DNA of 64,000 nt, taken from NCBI RefSeq assembly GCF_030817275.1, contig NZ_JAUSZD010000002.1, forward strand, positions 3,534,001 through 3,598,000. Reading direction: 5' to 3'. Positions 53,657 to 61,922 of this stretch are shown here, one piece after another (within the stretch, counting starts at the first letter, position 1; the number at the start of each line of letters is the position of its first letter). The notes below the pieces were generated by a model. That model did no database searches. It was not told where the DNA came from and saw only the letters and a list, made by a program, of their open reading frames with translations. Position numbers and translations under genes: made by a program. The stretch comes from Paenibacillus sp. V4I7 (GTDB lineage: Bacteria > Bacillota > Bacilli > Paenibacillales > NBRC-103111).

Positions 53657-54657
53657 GTTGTTATATCTCTCTTCCCGTGGCTAATTTCGGCAGATATCGT
53701 GCCAACCAAATCATTTTGTAAGGCAATTCTCGCTTGACGAACTGCATTTTTAATGGCATTCGCATCGGAGGAGCCATGGCTTTTTAGGACCAATCCATCA
53801 ATACCTAAAAACGGGGCAGCCCCATGTTCGTTATAATCCAACTTTTTGCGGAATTGTGTAAGTCCTGGTTTCAAGACAGCCGCTGCAAGTTTAGTGAAAA
53901 AGGTTTTGGTAAACTCTTGTTTCAGTGCTGAGAAAATAGTAGACGCAGCGCCTTCCAATGATTTCAGCATGATATTTCCCGCAAATCCATCGCACACGAT
54001 GACATCGCATTTGGCACGAAGCACTTGAGAGGATTCGACATTTCCCACAAAATGAATAGGAGCTTGTTCCATTAAAGGATACGCCGCTTTCGTTAATTCA
54101 TTCCCTTTGGTCGCTTCTGTACCCACATTCAGCAGGCCTACTCGAGGCTTGGCGATACCATGTACTTTGGAGCGGTAAATACTGCCCATAATGGCGTATT
54201 GAATCAGCTGTTCAGCTGTGGCATCCATATTAGCTCCCAGATCGAGTGCAAGCACACCGTTTCCATCCATGGTAGGAATCATTGGCGCTAGTGCAGGACG
54301 TTCAATCCCTGGAATTCTTCCTACGACTAGCAATCCTGTCGTCATCAAAGCACCTGTATTCCCTGCGGAAATCATGGCTTCCGCTTTCTTCTCACGTACC
54401 AGCCTTCCTGCTACCACCATGGAAGCGTCTTTTTTGCGGCGAACGGCCTTAACGGGCTCATCTTCTGCTTCAATGACTTCTTCCGTATGATGGATAGTTA
54501 AGTTCGCTGGCCTTTCTGTGAGGTGCGCTTCAATCGCGGCGCTGTTGCCGACCAGAATGATATGAACATCCTTCCATTCTTTGGCCGCTGCGAGTGCACC
54601 TTCCACTACGATTTTAGGGGCATTGTCGCCACCCATTGCATCAATCGCGATTCGCAT
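53653..54657 (-). CDS. plsX: Phosphate acyltransferase PlsX
   Basis: 334 aa. [21 protein letters not shown] at the N-terminus and [16 protein letters not shown] later are PlsX signatures. It converts acyl-ACP to acyl-phosphate for phospholipid synthesis. The start overlaps fapR by 17 bases and the end overlaps fabH by four. Confidence 0.97.
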   Translation of the reverse strand: MRIAIDAMGGDNAPKIVVEGALAAAKEWKDVHIILVGNSAAIEAHLTERPANLTIHHTEEVIEAEDEPVKAVRRKKDASMVVAGRLVREKKAEAMISAGNTGALMTTGLLVVGRIPGIERPALAPMIPTMDGNGVLALDLGANMDATAEQLIQYAIMGSIYRSKVHGIAKPRVGLLNVGTEATKGNELTKAAYPLMEQAPIHFVGNVESSQVLRAKCDVIVCDGFAGNIMLKSLEGAASTIFSALKQEFTKTFFTKLAAAVLKPGLTQFRKKLDYNEHGAAPFLGIDGLVLKSHGSSDANAIKNAVRQARIALQNDLVGTISAEISHGKRDITT

Positions 54658-55255
54658 GCAGCTTGTCCTCCCTATCTAGATGTTGCTCTTTCTTCGAATG
54701 AAAGATCACAAAGTTGCCTCGAAAAACCGTTTCATCGCCAACATATGAAAACACCTCAACTCTTGCTTTCCCTTTGGAAACGGAACGCACATAGGCTTTG
54801 GCGATACATTTCTCTCCGAGCTTTACAGAACGAATAAAACGAATGTCTGCAGAAGCTGTTAAAGCTATGGGATCGTCGATGACGGCAACCGCCAGGGAGT
54901 TCGCTTGCGAGAAAATATGATGTCCTCTTGCAATTTTGGTTCTTGAGAAAACATGATCTTCTTTAATTTCAAAAATCGAGATACCGCTTTGATCCAGCTG
55001 TAAATCAATCACTTCTCCAATTATTTCATCAATTGGCAGTGAGCGTACATGATCGTACGTTTTGACAGCCATATGCTTCATTCGTTCCCGCAGCTCAGGA
55101 ATGCCGAGTTCCAACCGATCCAAGCGAACGGTTTGGATACTGACCTGAAACGTTCGCATCAGTTCCTCGTCTGTCATAAAAGGATTAGCTTCAATGGCTT
55201 GAAGCAATTGCTGCTGCCTTTGTCGTTTAGGAAGGCGTTCGATGGCGAGCACCAC
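54641..55255 (-). CDS. fapR: Malonyl-CoA-responsive repressor FapR
   Basis: 204 aa. N-terminal helix-turn-helix ([26 protein letters not shown]) and a C-terminal hot-dog effector domain (from about 75; [17 protein letters not shown]). FapR represses the fatty-acid genes until malonyl-CoA rises. The best start is GTG at 55255, or a second GTG at 55252; neither has an ideal ribosome site. The operator just upstream implies autoregulation of fapR-plsX-fabH-fabD-fabG-acpP-fabF. Confidence 0.96.
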   Translation of the reverse strand: MVLAIERLPKRQRQQQLLQAIEANPFMTDEELMRTFQVSIQTVRLDRLELGIPELRERMKHMAVKTYDHVRSLPIDEIIGEVIDLQLDQSGISIFEIKEDHVFSRTKIARGHHIFSQANSLAVAVIDDPIALTASADIRFIRSVKLGEKCIAKAYVRSVSKGKARVEVFSYVGDETVFRGNFVIFHSKKEQHLDREDKLHANRD

Positions 55256-55276
55256 CTTATCTCGTGAGATCTCATC

Positions 55277-55293
55277 TTATTACCAGATACTAA
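55277..55293. promoter_or_regulatory. FapR operator
   Basis: TTATTACCAGATACTAA matches the published FapR site TTAGTACCTGATACTAA at 15 of 17 positions. It lies 22 bases before the fapR start and overlaps the expected transcription start. One operator in front of the whole fab operon suffices for coordinated control, since all the genes are read together. Confidence 0.85.
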
Positions 55294-55298
55294 ACTGT

Positions 55299-55327
55299 AG
55301 TATATTAAATTTATAGCCAAAAAGAAA
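55299..55327 (-). promoter_or_regulatory. Candidate promoter of the fapR-fab operon
   Basis: On the minus strand a good -10 (TATACT) lies 17 bases from a poor -35 (TTTCTT). Transcription would start inside the FapR operator. The -35 begins just after the T tract of the rpmF terminator. Confidence 0.4.
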
Positions 55328-55329
55328 GC

Positions 55330-55366
55330 AAAAAAAATAGCACCTCACACTAGGATGAAGTACTAT
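55330..55366 (-). terminator. Intrinsic terminator after rpmF
   Basis: ATAGTACTTCA and TGAGGTGCTAT form an 11-bp stem with three G-U pairs and an 8-base loop, followed by TTTTTTTT on the minus strand. It isolates rpmF from fapR. Confidence 0.8.
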
Positions 55367-55374
55367 GTCCAATC

Positions 55375-55548
55375 TTATGCTTTTACGATCTCTCTACCTT
55401 TGTAAGTTCCGCAAGACTTGCACACACGGTGTGCTAGCTTCAGTTCTCCACATTGTTCACATTTCACCATGCCTGGAACTTCCAATTTAAAGTGAGTACG
55501 GCGCTTGTCGCGACGAGTTTTGGACGTTCTTCTTTGAGGTACTGCCAT
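55375..55548 (-). CDS. rpmF: 50S ribosomal protein L32, zinc-binding form
   Basis: 57 aa: [20 protein letters not shown] begins the protein, and the C-terminal half has [18 protein letters not shown]. All four zinc-binding cysteines are present, so this is the zinc-containing form. The ATG at 55548 has AGGAGG upstream and follows yceD by 37 bases, the usual bacterial pairing. The gene is short enough to be missed by ORF finders. Confidence 0.97.
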   Translation of the reverse strand: MAVPQRRTSKTRRDKRRTHFKLEVPGMVKCEQCGELKLAHRVCKSCGTYKGREIVKA

Positions 55549-55585
55549 ATTCAAAACACCTCCTTATACGAATTTCAACGATGCC

Positions 55586-56092
55586 TTATTCTTTGTTAAA
55601 AAAGTCCGCGAGACCTGCAAGCCTAGGATCAATCTTCTCCTGCTTACAGCCGCAATCACGTTGATTGCGATTCTCTCCGCACACGGGACAGAGACCTTTG
55701 CACGCTTCGTCACAAAGTGGTATGTACGGTAAACCGACCACTACATTTTCTACAACGTAAGGCTCTAAATCGACTTTATCTCCAACCACTAAATGAATAT
55801 CCTCGTCTAGATCCGGATCTTCTTCTTCTGGTTTTTGCATGAAGACTTCCTCAAAAGGAAGTTCGATTGTTTGGTTAGTGTGCGATAAGCATCGTGAACA
55901 AATTAACTCCAAGTCTAGCTTTAACGTACCGTTAACTTTTGCTGCTCCATCTTCATACACGGCTTGAAGATCAACGTGTACGGGACCATGACCAAGGATA
56001 TCTTGACGTCCTTCAAACGGATCGGTCAAGGCCAATTCTTCAGTCATATGAACCTGCCCTTTAAGAGATAGCTCTCTAAAACGAATTTGCAT
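55586..56092 (-). CDS. yceD: DUF177/YceD-family protein (YlbN)
   Basis: 168 aa from the ATG at 56092 (MQIRFRELSLKG), preferred over an in-frame start 24 bases upstream. The sequence has CSRCLSH in the middle and a cluster of cysteines near the end (CDEACKGLCPVCGENRNQRDCGCK), suggesting metal binding. The family is linked to 23S rRNA accumulation and is usually encoded before rpmF, as here. Confidence 0.93.
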   Translation of the reverse strand: MQIRFRELSLKGQVHMTEELALTDPFEGRQDILGHGPVHVDLQAVYEDGAAKVNGTLKLDLELICSRCLSHTNQTIELPFEEVFMQKPEEEDPDLDEDIHLVVGDKVDLEPYVVENVVVGLPYIPLCDEACKGLCPVCGENRNQRDCGCKQEKIDPRLAGLADFFNKE

Positions 56093-56182
56093 GTTTTTTT
56101 CACCCCAAACAAACAAAGATTATTATATCTAGTTTGTATGCCTTTTGTCAATTTAAATTATATTGTTTTTACTAGATCTAGC

Positions 56183-57307
56183 TTATTTCGGAGGCAATGC
56201 TGCTAGAAATTTGAGCGCATCTTCCATTGTGCCGATTTCGACAATTTTCATTTTGGTCTTAATTTGATTGGCTCTCTCAACAGCTGCTGTGTAATTCTCG
56301 ATTTTGGTACCATCTTTATAAGTCATATCTTTTGGTGCAAAGAAATAATCGGCCTTTTCCCGATCCGCGGCAATGATCTTATGCTGTATACCGCCAATTG
56401 GACCTACAGTGCCGTCGCTTTCAATCGTTCCTGTCCCTGCAATGCGATAACCCTTGGTGATATCATCTTCCACGAGTTGATTGTAAATCTCTAAGGAGAA
56501 CATTAATCCCGCCGAAGGACCGCCGATCTCACCAGCCTTAATGGATACTTGTTGATCCTCTTGGTCTGCTTTTACAGCCTGCATATCCGCCGGTACAACA
56601 CCGATGCCTGCCCGCGGCTCGCCCTGCTCCCCTTCCTGCTTAGGAAGCGCACCAAGCGTCAGCGTAGCTTGCTGCTCGACTTGTTTTCTCGAATACGTAA
56701 TAACAATTGTTTCTCCAGCTTTTTTACCTTTAAGTGAGTCCAATAAATCTTGGGCGACCTTCACTTCTTTATCTCCAGCTTTTAAAAGCACATCTCCCGG
56801 TTTGAGAACCTTTTCTCCCGATAGGCCAGGCAGCGTCTGGAGTACCATAACCCCTTCATGATTGATATGAAAGGGAATTTTCGCTTGCGTGTAGGCCGCT
56901 TGAATAGCACTCGCTTGGGATGTCAACATAACATACTCTTGGCGCTGTGAGTACTCTTGTTCCGACTCACCTTTACGTAAAACACTCGTTTTGGGCTGAA
57001 TCTCTTCATAAGGATGTACGAGACCGATTAAATAATTCACCATGTTGGCATCGGCAACTCGTACCGTGGTTAGCATCAGAGTCCCCTTTTCGGCATCAGA
57101 GCCTTTGGGGATCGTTACCATTGGTTTAATTTCTTCCGCTGTCCCTGGCATGAATATAAAAAAAGGAAGTCTTACAAAAAACAATAAATAAACAATGACA
57201 ACTCCGACAATCGCGGAGATTAAATAGCGCCTAGTCGCCGATCTTTTCGGATATCGATACGAATCATTCGACCATGTGCGAATCGTACTCTCTTCTTCGT
57301 TCTCCAT
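56183..57307 (-). CDS. ylbL: YlbL-family Lon-like membrane protease with PDZ domain
   Basis: 374 aa. One N-terminal membrane helix (about 30-52), a PDZ domain (about 150-215, GEKVLKPGDVLLKAGDKEV), and a C-terminal Lon-type protease domain. The catalytic serine is in GEIGGPSAGLMFSLEIY near residue 265, and the lysine in GPIGGIQHKIIAADREKA. In B. subtilis YlbL degrades the cell division inhibitor YneA. It is divergent from ylbJ. Confidence 0.94.
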   Translation of the reverse strand: MENEEESTIRTWSNDSYRYPKRSATRRYLISAIVGVVIVYLLFFVRLPFFIFMPGTAEEIKPMVTIPKGSDAEKGTLMLTTVRVADANMVNYLIGLVHPYEEIQPKTSVLRKGESEQEYSQRQEYVMLTSQASAIQAAYTQAKIPFHINHEGVMVLQTLPGLSGEKVLKPGDVLLKAGDKEVKVAQDLLDSLKGKKAGETIVITYSRKQVEQQATLTLGALPKQEGEQGEPRAGIGVVPADMQAVKADQEDQQVSIKAGEIGGPSAGLMFSLEIYNQLVEDDITKGYRIAGTGTIESDGTVGPIGGIQHKIIAADREKADYFFAPKDMTYKDGTKIENYTAAVERANQIKTKMKIVEIGTMEDALKFLAALPPK

Positions 57308-57432
57308 GCAGGTTCCCCTTCCTGATGCCTTCTACAAGTGGTGTCTTTAGCTATACCTCCAAGCGAAAGCTTGGTCTAAACCCGCATGCTCTAGCGTACA
57401 ATTGAAGCATGTTTAAAGGACGAGGTGATCGT

Positions 57433-58728
57433 ATGCAGCCTAAGAATGTAAGATCCAACTCCAAACTCACAACGCTGGTACTGGGGTCTTTGGCTGCCCT
57501 TGTAGTCGTTTCTATCATTTTATTCCCGGACAAGGCATTTCAGTCTTCGCTCGAGGGACTTACAATTTGGTGGAAGCTTGTATTTCCAGCACTGATGCCT
57601 TTTCTCATTATGACCGAGCTGTTAATCGGTTTTGGTGTTATTCAAGGGATAGGCATTCTTTTAGAGCCGCTGATGAGGATAGTATTCCGCCTTCCCGGTG
57701 TAAGCGGGTGGGCGCTAGCATCAGGTCTTATAGTAGGATTTCCTACTGGAGCCAAAATTACAGCTATCCTGAGAGAAAAAAACCTCATCTCCCAAACAGA
57801 AACAGAACGATTAACGGCACTGTCCCATTTCTGCAGCCCCTTATTCCTAATTATGGTCGTTGGCGTTGGCTTTCTGCACAGCGCTAAGCTCGGCTTCATA
57901 CTTGCAGTAGTCCATTATGCCTCGGCTATTTTAACAGGATTCCTGATGAGAAACTCCAACAAAGCAAAGCAGCCTTTAGCTGACTCCCAAGAACTCCGAA
58001 TAGCCACCTTGCGGCCTAATCATCAAGCATCCGCTTCCATCTGGAAACTTGCCTTATCCACAATGCGCCAATCTTATTTACACGATGGACGTCCCTTCGG
58101 CAAACTGCTCGGGGATGCGGTAGCCTCTTCGGTGCAAACCTTAATGCTAATTGGCGGTTATATGATGATTTTTTCCGTACTGATTAATGTAATTAACATA
58201 ACTCATCTTACGGACGTATTTCGACCCGTCACACACTATTTACTTAGTTTTATGAATGTCCACACTGATACCACACCTCTTTGGCTCAAGGGGATTCTGG
58301 AAATTCATCTGGGTGCCTATGCTTTTAGCCAAGCACAAGGCCTCTCCTTACTCCCGCAAATGGCGCTCCTAAGCGCTTTTCTTGGCTGGGGGGGCTTGTC
58401 TGCCCACGCACAAGTAGCTGGCTTTCATCAAAAAACGGATGCCCGTTATCTATTCTTCTTCCAGGCCCGTGCTCTGCACGCTGTACTTGCTTTGGTATTA
58501 ACCGTTCTGCTTTGGAAGCCGCTTCATCTGCTTTTGCTGGATTCAGAGCCCAGTTTTCTATGGTTAGACAAAGCTAAAAGCGAATATCCTACGGCTGCCT
58601 TTCCACTGAACGGCGAATCGGCATGGGGCCTATGGGGACCAATGCTGACGCAGTTCCTTCTATTATTCTCTTTGATGATGATTATTTCAATTTTCCTGAG
58701 GACTTTCAAAAAGAGAGCTATTGATTAG
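57433..58728 (+). CDS. ylbJ: Sporulation integral membrane protein YlbJ
   Basis: 431 aa from the ATG at 57433, preceded by ACGAGGTG; an ATG 24 bases earlier is less likely. Eight or more hydrophobic segments of the nucleoside-recognition (Gate) domain type, with VGFPTGAKITAILREKNLIS and a second gate-like half near residues 235-320. YlbJ is made in the mother cell or forespore under sporulation control and is required for spore formation. Its substrate is unknown. This supports an endospore-forming host. Confidence 0.94.
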   Translation: MQPKNVRSNSKLTTLVLGSLAALVVVSIILFPDKAFQSSLEGLTIWWKLVFPALMPFLIMTELLIGFGVIQGIGILLEPLMRIVFRLPGVSGWALASGLIVGFPTGAKITAILREKNLISQTETERLTALSHFCSPLFLIMVVGVGFLHSAKLGFILAVVHYASAILTGFLMRNSNKAKQPLADSQELRIATLRPNHQASASIWKLALSTMRQSYLHDGRPFGKLLGDAVASSVQTLMLIGGYMMIFSVLINVINITHLTDVFRPVTHYLLSFMNVHTDTTPLWLKGILEIHLGAYAFSQAQGLSLLPQMALLSAFLGWGGLSAHAQVAGFHQKTDARYLFFFQARALHAVLALVLTVLLWKPLHLLLLDSEPSFLWLDKAKSEYPTAAFPLNGESAWGLWGPMLTQFLLLFSLMMIISIFLRTFKKRAID

Positions 58729-58735
58729 TAGCCCC

Positions 58736-59239
58736 TTAGATTCTAGGGAATTTCTTTTTCAGTGCTTCTTCCACCTCAGCCGGAACTAGATCTTCCACTG
58801 GTCCGTGAAACTTAGCAATCTCTTTGACAATACTTGAGCTCAAGTACGAAAACTGAGGTTTCGAAGTCATAAAGAAAGTTTCTACATCTGGATTCAGCTT
58901 GTGATTCGTAGAAGCCATCTGCAATTCATACTCAAAGTCAGAAACCGCCCGAAGTCCACGAACAATTAGTCGCACATTGCGAGCTTTCATATAATTGACC
59001 ATCAAATCTCTAAAACCATCCACCTCTACATTCGGCAGATCCTTGGTCACCTTCCTAATGAGCTCCATCCGTTCTTCCAATGTGAACAGAGGATTCTTGG
59101 ATGTGTTATTCAGTACAGCTACAATCAACTTATCAAACACTTTTGCCGCTCTATGTATAATGTCAAGATGGCCGTGTGTAACAGGATCAAAACTGCCTGG
59201 ATAAACGGCAACTGTAATTCCGTGTTCTTGCCTCATCAT
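58736..59239 (-). CDS. coaD: Phosphopantetheine adenylyltransferase CoaD
   Basis: 167 aa from the ATG at 59239 ([24 protein letters not shown]), which has AAGGAG nine bases upstream; longer frames overlap rsmD and lack a ribosome site. The nucleotidyltransferase motif [13 protein letters not shown] is near residue 14. A later block [13 protein letters not shown] is also conserved. It makes dephospho-CoA, the penultimate step of CoA synthesis. It is 31 bases after rsmD. Confidence 0.97.
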   Translation of the reverse strand: MMRQEHGITVAVYPGSFDPVTHGHLDIIHRAAKVFDKLIVAVLNNTSKNPLFTLEERMELIRKVTKDLPNVEVDGFRDLMVNYMKARNVRLIVRGLRAVSDFEYELQMASTNHKLNPDVETFFMTSKPQFSYLSSSIVKEIAKFHGPVEDLVPAEVEEALKKKFPRI

Positions 59240-59270
59240 GCTGTTCATCTCCTTAAAAGCTTGCTCATAT

Positions 59271-59828
59271 TTATTCTGCTGATCCTTTGTAAATTGTGAC
59301 AGCGGTATCTCCGTAATCGGATCTTCGCTGCTGCTTAAATCCTCCGATGGTATTTTCGAGGACATCTTTAGCATCGTGTTCCACAACTATCGTGGTATTC
59401 AATTGAACGATCGACTGCTCTTCCATCGTGTTTATCAGTTCCGCGATTAATTTCATTTTATACGGAGGATCGAGGAAAACGAGTTCAAATTGCTGCTCCC
59501 GCTTCGCTAACGCTTTTAACGCCCGAGTTGCATCCGTTCGGTAGACCTCAGCTTGGTCCTTGAGACCTGCGGTAACTAAATTATGCCCAATCGTGTCGAT
59601 GCTTTTCTTCTCGATATCAATGAAGACAGCCTTATCCATCCCGCGGCTAAGCGCTTCAATCCCGAGTCCGCCTGTACCTGCAAATAGATCAAGTACTTGT
59701 CCTCCTTCAAAATAAGGACCAATCATACTGAAGATCGCTTCTTTCACTTTATCCGTTGTTGGCCGTGTGCTGGTACCGGGTACAGCTTTTAACGACCTGC
59801 CTTTGGCGGTGCCTGAAATCACTCTCAT
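59271..59828 (-). CDS. rsmD: 16S rRNA (guanine-966-N2)-methyltransferase RsmD (YlbH)
   Basis: 185 aa. AdoMet-binding [19 protein letters not shown] near residue 40, and the N6/N2-methyltransferase motif VFLDPPYKM near residue 125. It methylates G966 of 16S rRNA. First gene of rsmD-coaD. A promoter lies about 40 bases upstream. Confidence 0.96.
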   Translation of the reverse strand: MRVISGTAKGRSLKAVPGTSTRPTTDKVKEAIFSMIGPYFEGGQVLDLFAGTGGLGIEALSRGMDKAVFIDIEKKSIDTIGHNLVTAGLKDQAEVYRTDATRALKALAKREQQFELVFLDPPYKMKLIAELINTMEEQSIVQLNTTIVVEHDAKDVLENTIGGFKQQRRSDYGDTAVTIYKGSAE

Positions 59829-59866
59829 CTTACGTATTTCCCTTCCAGCTGGCTCATTCTTTTGCT

Positions 59867-59895
59867 ATCGTACCACAAGCTCTAATCGGACACAA
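59867..59895 (-). promoter_or_regulatory. Candidate promoter of rsmD-coaD
   Basis: TTGTGT, exactly 17 bases, and TACGAT on the minus strand, giving a leader of about 30 bases. Moderate match. Confidence 0.4.
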
Positions 59896-59900
59896 AAATT

Positions 59901-60032
59901 TTATCCCTGTGATGTATAAATTTCCCGTAAAACGGTCATCCTTGAACTATCGACATCAGAGAATGTCGTAGACAACCGCGGAGAAGACTTACGTTTCCCC
60001 ATAAGCTCTTCGTCCGGTTTCTCCTCTCCCAT
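59901..60032 (-). CDS. Possible small protein upstream of rsmD
   Basis: An open frame of 43 codons on the minus strand (MGEEKPDEELMGKRKSSPRL...). The product is hydrophilic, lysine/serine-rich and without cysteines or a membrane segment. There is no clear ribosome site, and a G+C-rich hairpin sits right before the ATG; an internal ATG ten codons later is an alternative start. It ends just before the rsmD promoter. It may be a real peptide, a remnant, or chance. I do not recognise it. Confidence 0.25.
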   Translation of the reverse strand: MGEEKPDEELMGKRKSSPRLSTTFSDVDSSRMTVLREIYTSQG

Positions 60033-60034
60033 GA

Positions 60035-60056
60035 GGCGGCTGCGCAAGCAGTCGCC
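60035..60056 (+). terminator. Strong hairpin with a T-rich tail left of the IS
   Basis: GGCGGCTGC-GCAA-GCAGTCGCC forms a 9-bp stem with a GNRA-type loop. On the plus strand GTTATTATTTTAT follows, a weak T tract. It could be a terminator for the plus strand, or a structure just before the small frame on the minus strand. No plus-strand gene ends here, so its role is unclear. Confidence 0.35.
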
Positions 60057-60081
60057 GTTATTATTTTATAGCACAAATTTT

Positions 60082-60100
60082 AAAGAGGGTGTCCCAAAAG
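60082..60100 (+). repeat. Left terminal inverted repeat of the IS
   Basis: AAAGAGGGTGTCCCAAAAG, a perfect complement of 61,844-61,862. A further palindrome AGTCAT-AAA-ATGACT follows directly and may be part of the transposase binding site. Confidence 0.9.
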
Positions 60101-60141
60101 TCATAAAATGACTGAGGGGCATCCTCTCATTTTGTAAACAA

Positions 60142-60207
60142 AAAGAAACCGTTCTTTGGTAAAATGGAGGTACCACCCAACCACTTACAAAAGGAGACGG
60201 TTTCTTT
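60142..60207 (+). promoter_or_regulatory. Inverted repeat enclosing the transposase start
   Basis: AAAGAAACCGT (60142-60152) and ACGGTTTCTTT (60197-60207) are perfect complements, 11 bp, with a 44-base loop. The right arm begins directly after the ribosome site AAAGGAG and covers the TTG start codon. Transcripts entering from outside would contain both arms and hide the start; transcripts from the internal promoter would lack the left arm. The folding consequence is inference. Confidence 0.6.
60157..60165 (+). promoter_or_regulatory. Extended -10 promoter of the transposase
   Basis: TGGTAAAAT is an extended -10 (TGn plus TAAAAT). No good -35 is present at 17 bases. It lies between the two arms of the inverted repeat, so its transcript would start near 60,172. 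Confidence 0.4.
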
Positions 60208-61774
60208 GTACATTCAATATACCATGGATCAACTTTGCCTGCCAATGGACTTGGAGGAAGATATTCCTCAAAATCACCTCGTTCGCATTGTAAACGCCGC
60301 CGTGAATCAACTGGATGACGTCATTTTCGAGGCAGCTTACCCTGGAGGCGGAAGAGATAGCTATCACCCTAAGATGCTAACAAAAGTGATCATTTATGCC
60401 TACACCCAGCGTATTTACTCCTCCCGACAGATCGCCAAGGCTGTCCGCGAAAACGTCATGTTCATGTGGATTGCAGGCAGACAACGACCCGACTTCCGCA
60501 CCATTAACCGTTTTCGTTCTGAACGGATGAAAGCCCTGCTGGAGACCGTATTTACCGCGGTTCTTCAATTTTTGGCCGACGAGAAGTACGTTCAACTAGA
60601 GCACTATTTTGTTGACGGTACTAAAATTGAAGCGAATGCCAATCGGTATACCTTTGTTTGGGGTAAAGCGGTTGTGAAGCATAAGGCCAAGCTTCAGGAG
60701 AAAGTGCAGACGCTGTTTGCCACGATCGAAGAATCTGAGAAGCAAGAAGAGCAGATGCATGTTGGCCAAGACCTAAGCGAACTGGGCGGAGCGTCTGAGA
60801 TCACAAGTGAAAAATTAGAGATCGCTGTCAAACAATTGGAAGAAAGACTGCAGGAAAACCCGAAGGACAAGTCGCTAAAGAAAGCCGTGCGCACACTTCG
60901 AAAAGATCTTCTTCCTCGACTTCAAAAGTATGAAACACATGAAGAAATTTTAGGGAGTCGGAATAGCTACAGTAAGACCGACAAAGATGCTACGTTCATG
61001 CGGATGAAAGAAGATCATATGCGAAACGGCCAACTTAAGCCGGGTTACAATGTACAGATCGGCACTGAAAATCAATTTATCCTCGGCTACAGCGTACACC
61101 AACGGCCTACCGATACACGCTGCCTCATCCCTCATCTTGAAAAAGTAAAATCGCAACTAGGCAAGCTGCCGAGCACGATCATCGCTGATGCGGGATATGG
61201 CGGCGAAGAGAACTACGACTATTTAGAGCAAAATGAAGTCGAAGCCATCGTCAAATATAGCACCTATCACCGTGAGAAAAACAAAGCGTGGCAAAAGGAT
61301 ATTAGTAAAATCGACAACTGGACCTATGACGAAGAACAAGATACGTGGACATGTGCGACAGGACAACCCCTCATTTTCCGCAGAGCAAGCAAAGAGAAAA
61401 CGGAGAGTGGATATGAAATCGAGTACCGCCATTACCGGAGTGCAAGCTATGAAGGTTGCCCGCTGAAACCACAGTGTACGAAAGCCCAAGGTAATCGCGA
61501 AGTTAAAGTAAGCATGAACTACTTGCGATTAAAGAACCAAGCGCGCAACAAACTCCGTAGCGAAGAAGGTTACGCGCTAGCAGTACGGCGTATGATTGAG
61601 CCAGAGCCTGTGTTTGGTGACATCAAGAACAACCGCGGATTCAAAAGATTCCTGCTTCGAGGCTTACCCAAAGTAAGTCTAGAGGTCGGGTGGCTTTCGC
61701 TTGCCCATAACTTGCTGAAGAAAGCAGCGATGGACGCTAAAAATAAAGGAGCTAAGCACGTACAAGCCGCTTAG
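60206..61774 (+). CDS. IS1182-family DDE transposase
   Basis: 522 aa from a TTG at 60206, chosen because AAAGGAG is ten bases upstream; the longer frame from 60164 would begin upstream of the ribosome site. N-terminal DUF772-type region (DYHPKMLTKVIIYAYTQRIYSSR-like, about 50-90). Catalytic acids are probably the D in HYFVDGTKIEANANRY, the D in IIADAGYGGEENYDY and the E in RMIEPEPVFGDIKNNRGF. A coiled E/K/Q-rich insert lies at about 160-245. The frame is intact to its stop, and the terminator hairpin overlaps it. Confidence 0.93.
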   Translation: MYIQYTMDQLCLPMDLEEDIPQNHLVRIVNAAVNQLDDVIFEAAYPGGGRDSYHPKMLTKVIIYAYTQRIYSSRQIAKAVRENVMFMWIAGRQRPDFRTINRFRSERMKALLETVFTAVLQFLADEKYVQLEHYFVDGTKIEANANRYTFVWGKAVVKHKAKLQEKVQTLFATIEESEKQEEQMHVGQDLSELGGASEITSEKLEIAVKQLEERLQENPKDKSLKKAVRTLRKDLLPRLQKYETHEEILGSRNSYSKTDKDATFMRMKEDHMRNGQLKPGYNVQIGTENQFILGYSVHQRPTDTRCLIPHLEKVKSQLGKLPSTIIADAGYGGEENYDYLEQNEVEAIVKYSTYHREKNKAWQKDISKIDNWTYDEEQDTWTCATGQPLIFRRASKEKTESGYEIEYRHYRSASYEGCPLKPQCTKAQGNREVKVSMNYLRLKNQARNKLRSEEGYALAVRRMIEPEPVFGDIKNNRGFKRFLLRGLPKVSLEVGWLSLAHNLLKKAAMDAKNKGAKHVQAA

Positions 61775-61783
61775 CTCCTTTTT
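61746..61783 (+). terminator. Terminator overlapping the transposase stop codon
   Basis: AAGGAGCTAAGC and GCTTAGCTCCTT pair over 12 bases, followed by TTTTT. The right arm contains the TAG stop of the transposase, so the last six or so codons form the stem. This limits transcription from the IS into the right flank. Confidence 0.85.
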
Positions 61784-61843
61784 CATTCAAATATTCACTT
61801 TTTCTAACGATCTGGAGTGTCCTACACACCAAGACTATCATGG

Positions 61844-61862
61844 CTTTTGGGACACCCTCTTT
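61844..61862 (-). repeat. Right terminal inverted repeat of the IS
   Basis: CTTTTGGGACACCCTCTTT, the perfect complement of the left end. It lies 69 bases downstream of the transposase stop. Confidence 0.9.
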
Positions 61863-61922
61863 TTGAGTTTAACAGGTATGATAAATCATAAAATACACGG
61901 TACAAAAAGATAAATCGATCGT

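Larger units (their letters stand above)
60082..61862 (+). mobile_element. IS1182-family insertion sequence, apparently complete
   Basis: 1781 bases bounded by 19-base perfect inverted repeats (AAAGAGGGTGTCCCAAAAG and its complement) and encoding one intact transposase. Family assignment follows from the transposase type and the repeat. No convincing target duplication is visible at the junctions (left ACAAATTTT, right TTGAGTTTAA). Intact ends and reading frame suggest a recent, possibly active copy. It separates the conserved ylb/fab block from accessory genes on the right. Confidence 0.9.

Noticed and set aside
59240..59386. Longer CoaD with a 49-residue N-terminal extension
   Set aside because: The extension overlaps rsmD, has no ribosome site, and the CoaD fold begins just after the ATG at 59239.
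60072..61872. Target-site duplication at the IS ends
   Set aside because: The flanks (ACAAATTTT and TTGAGTTTAA) share no direct repeat that exceeds chance in AT-rich DNA.
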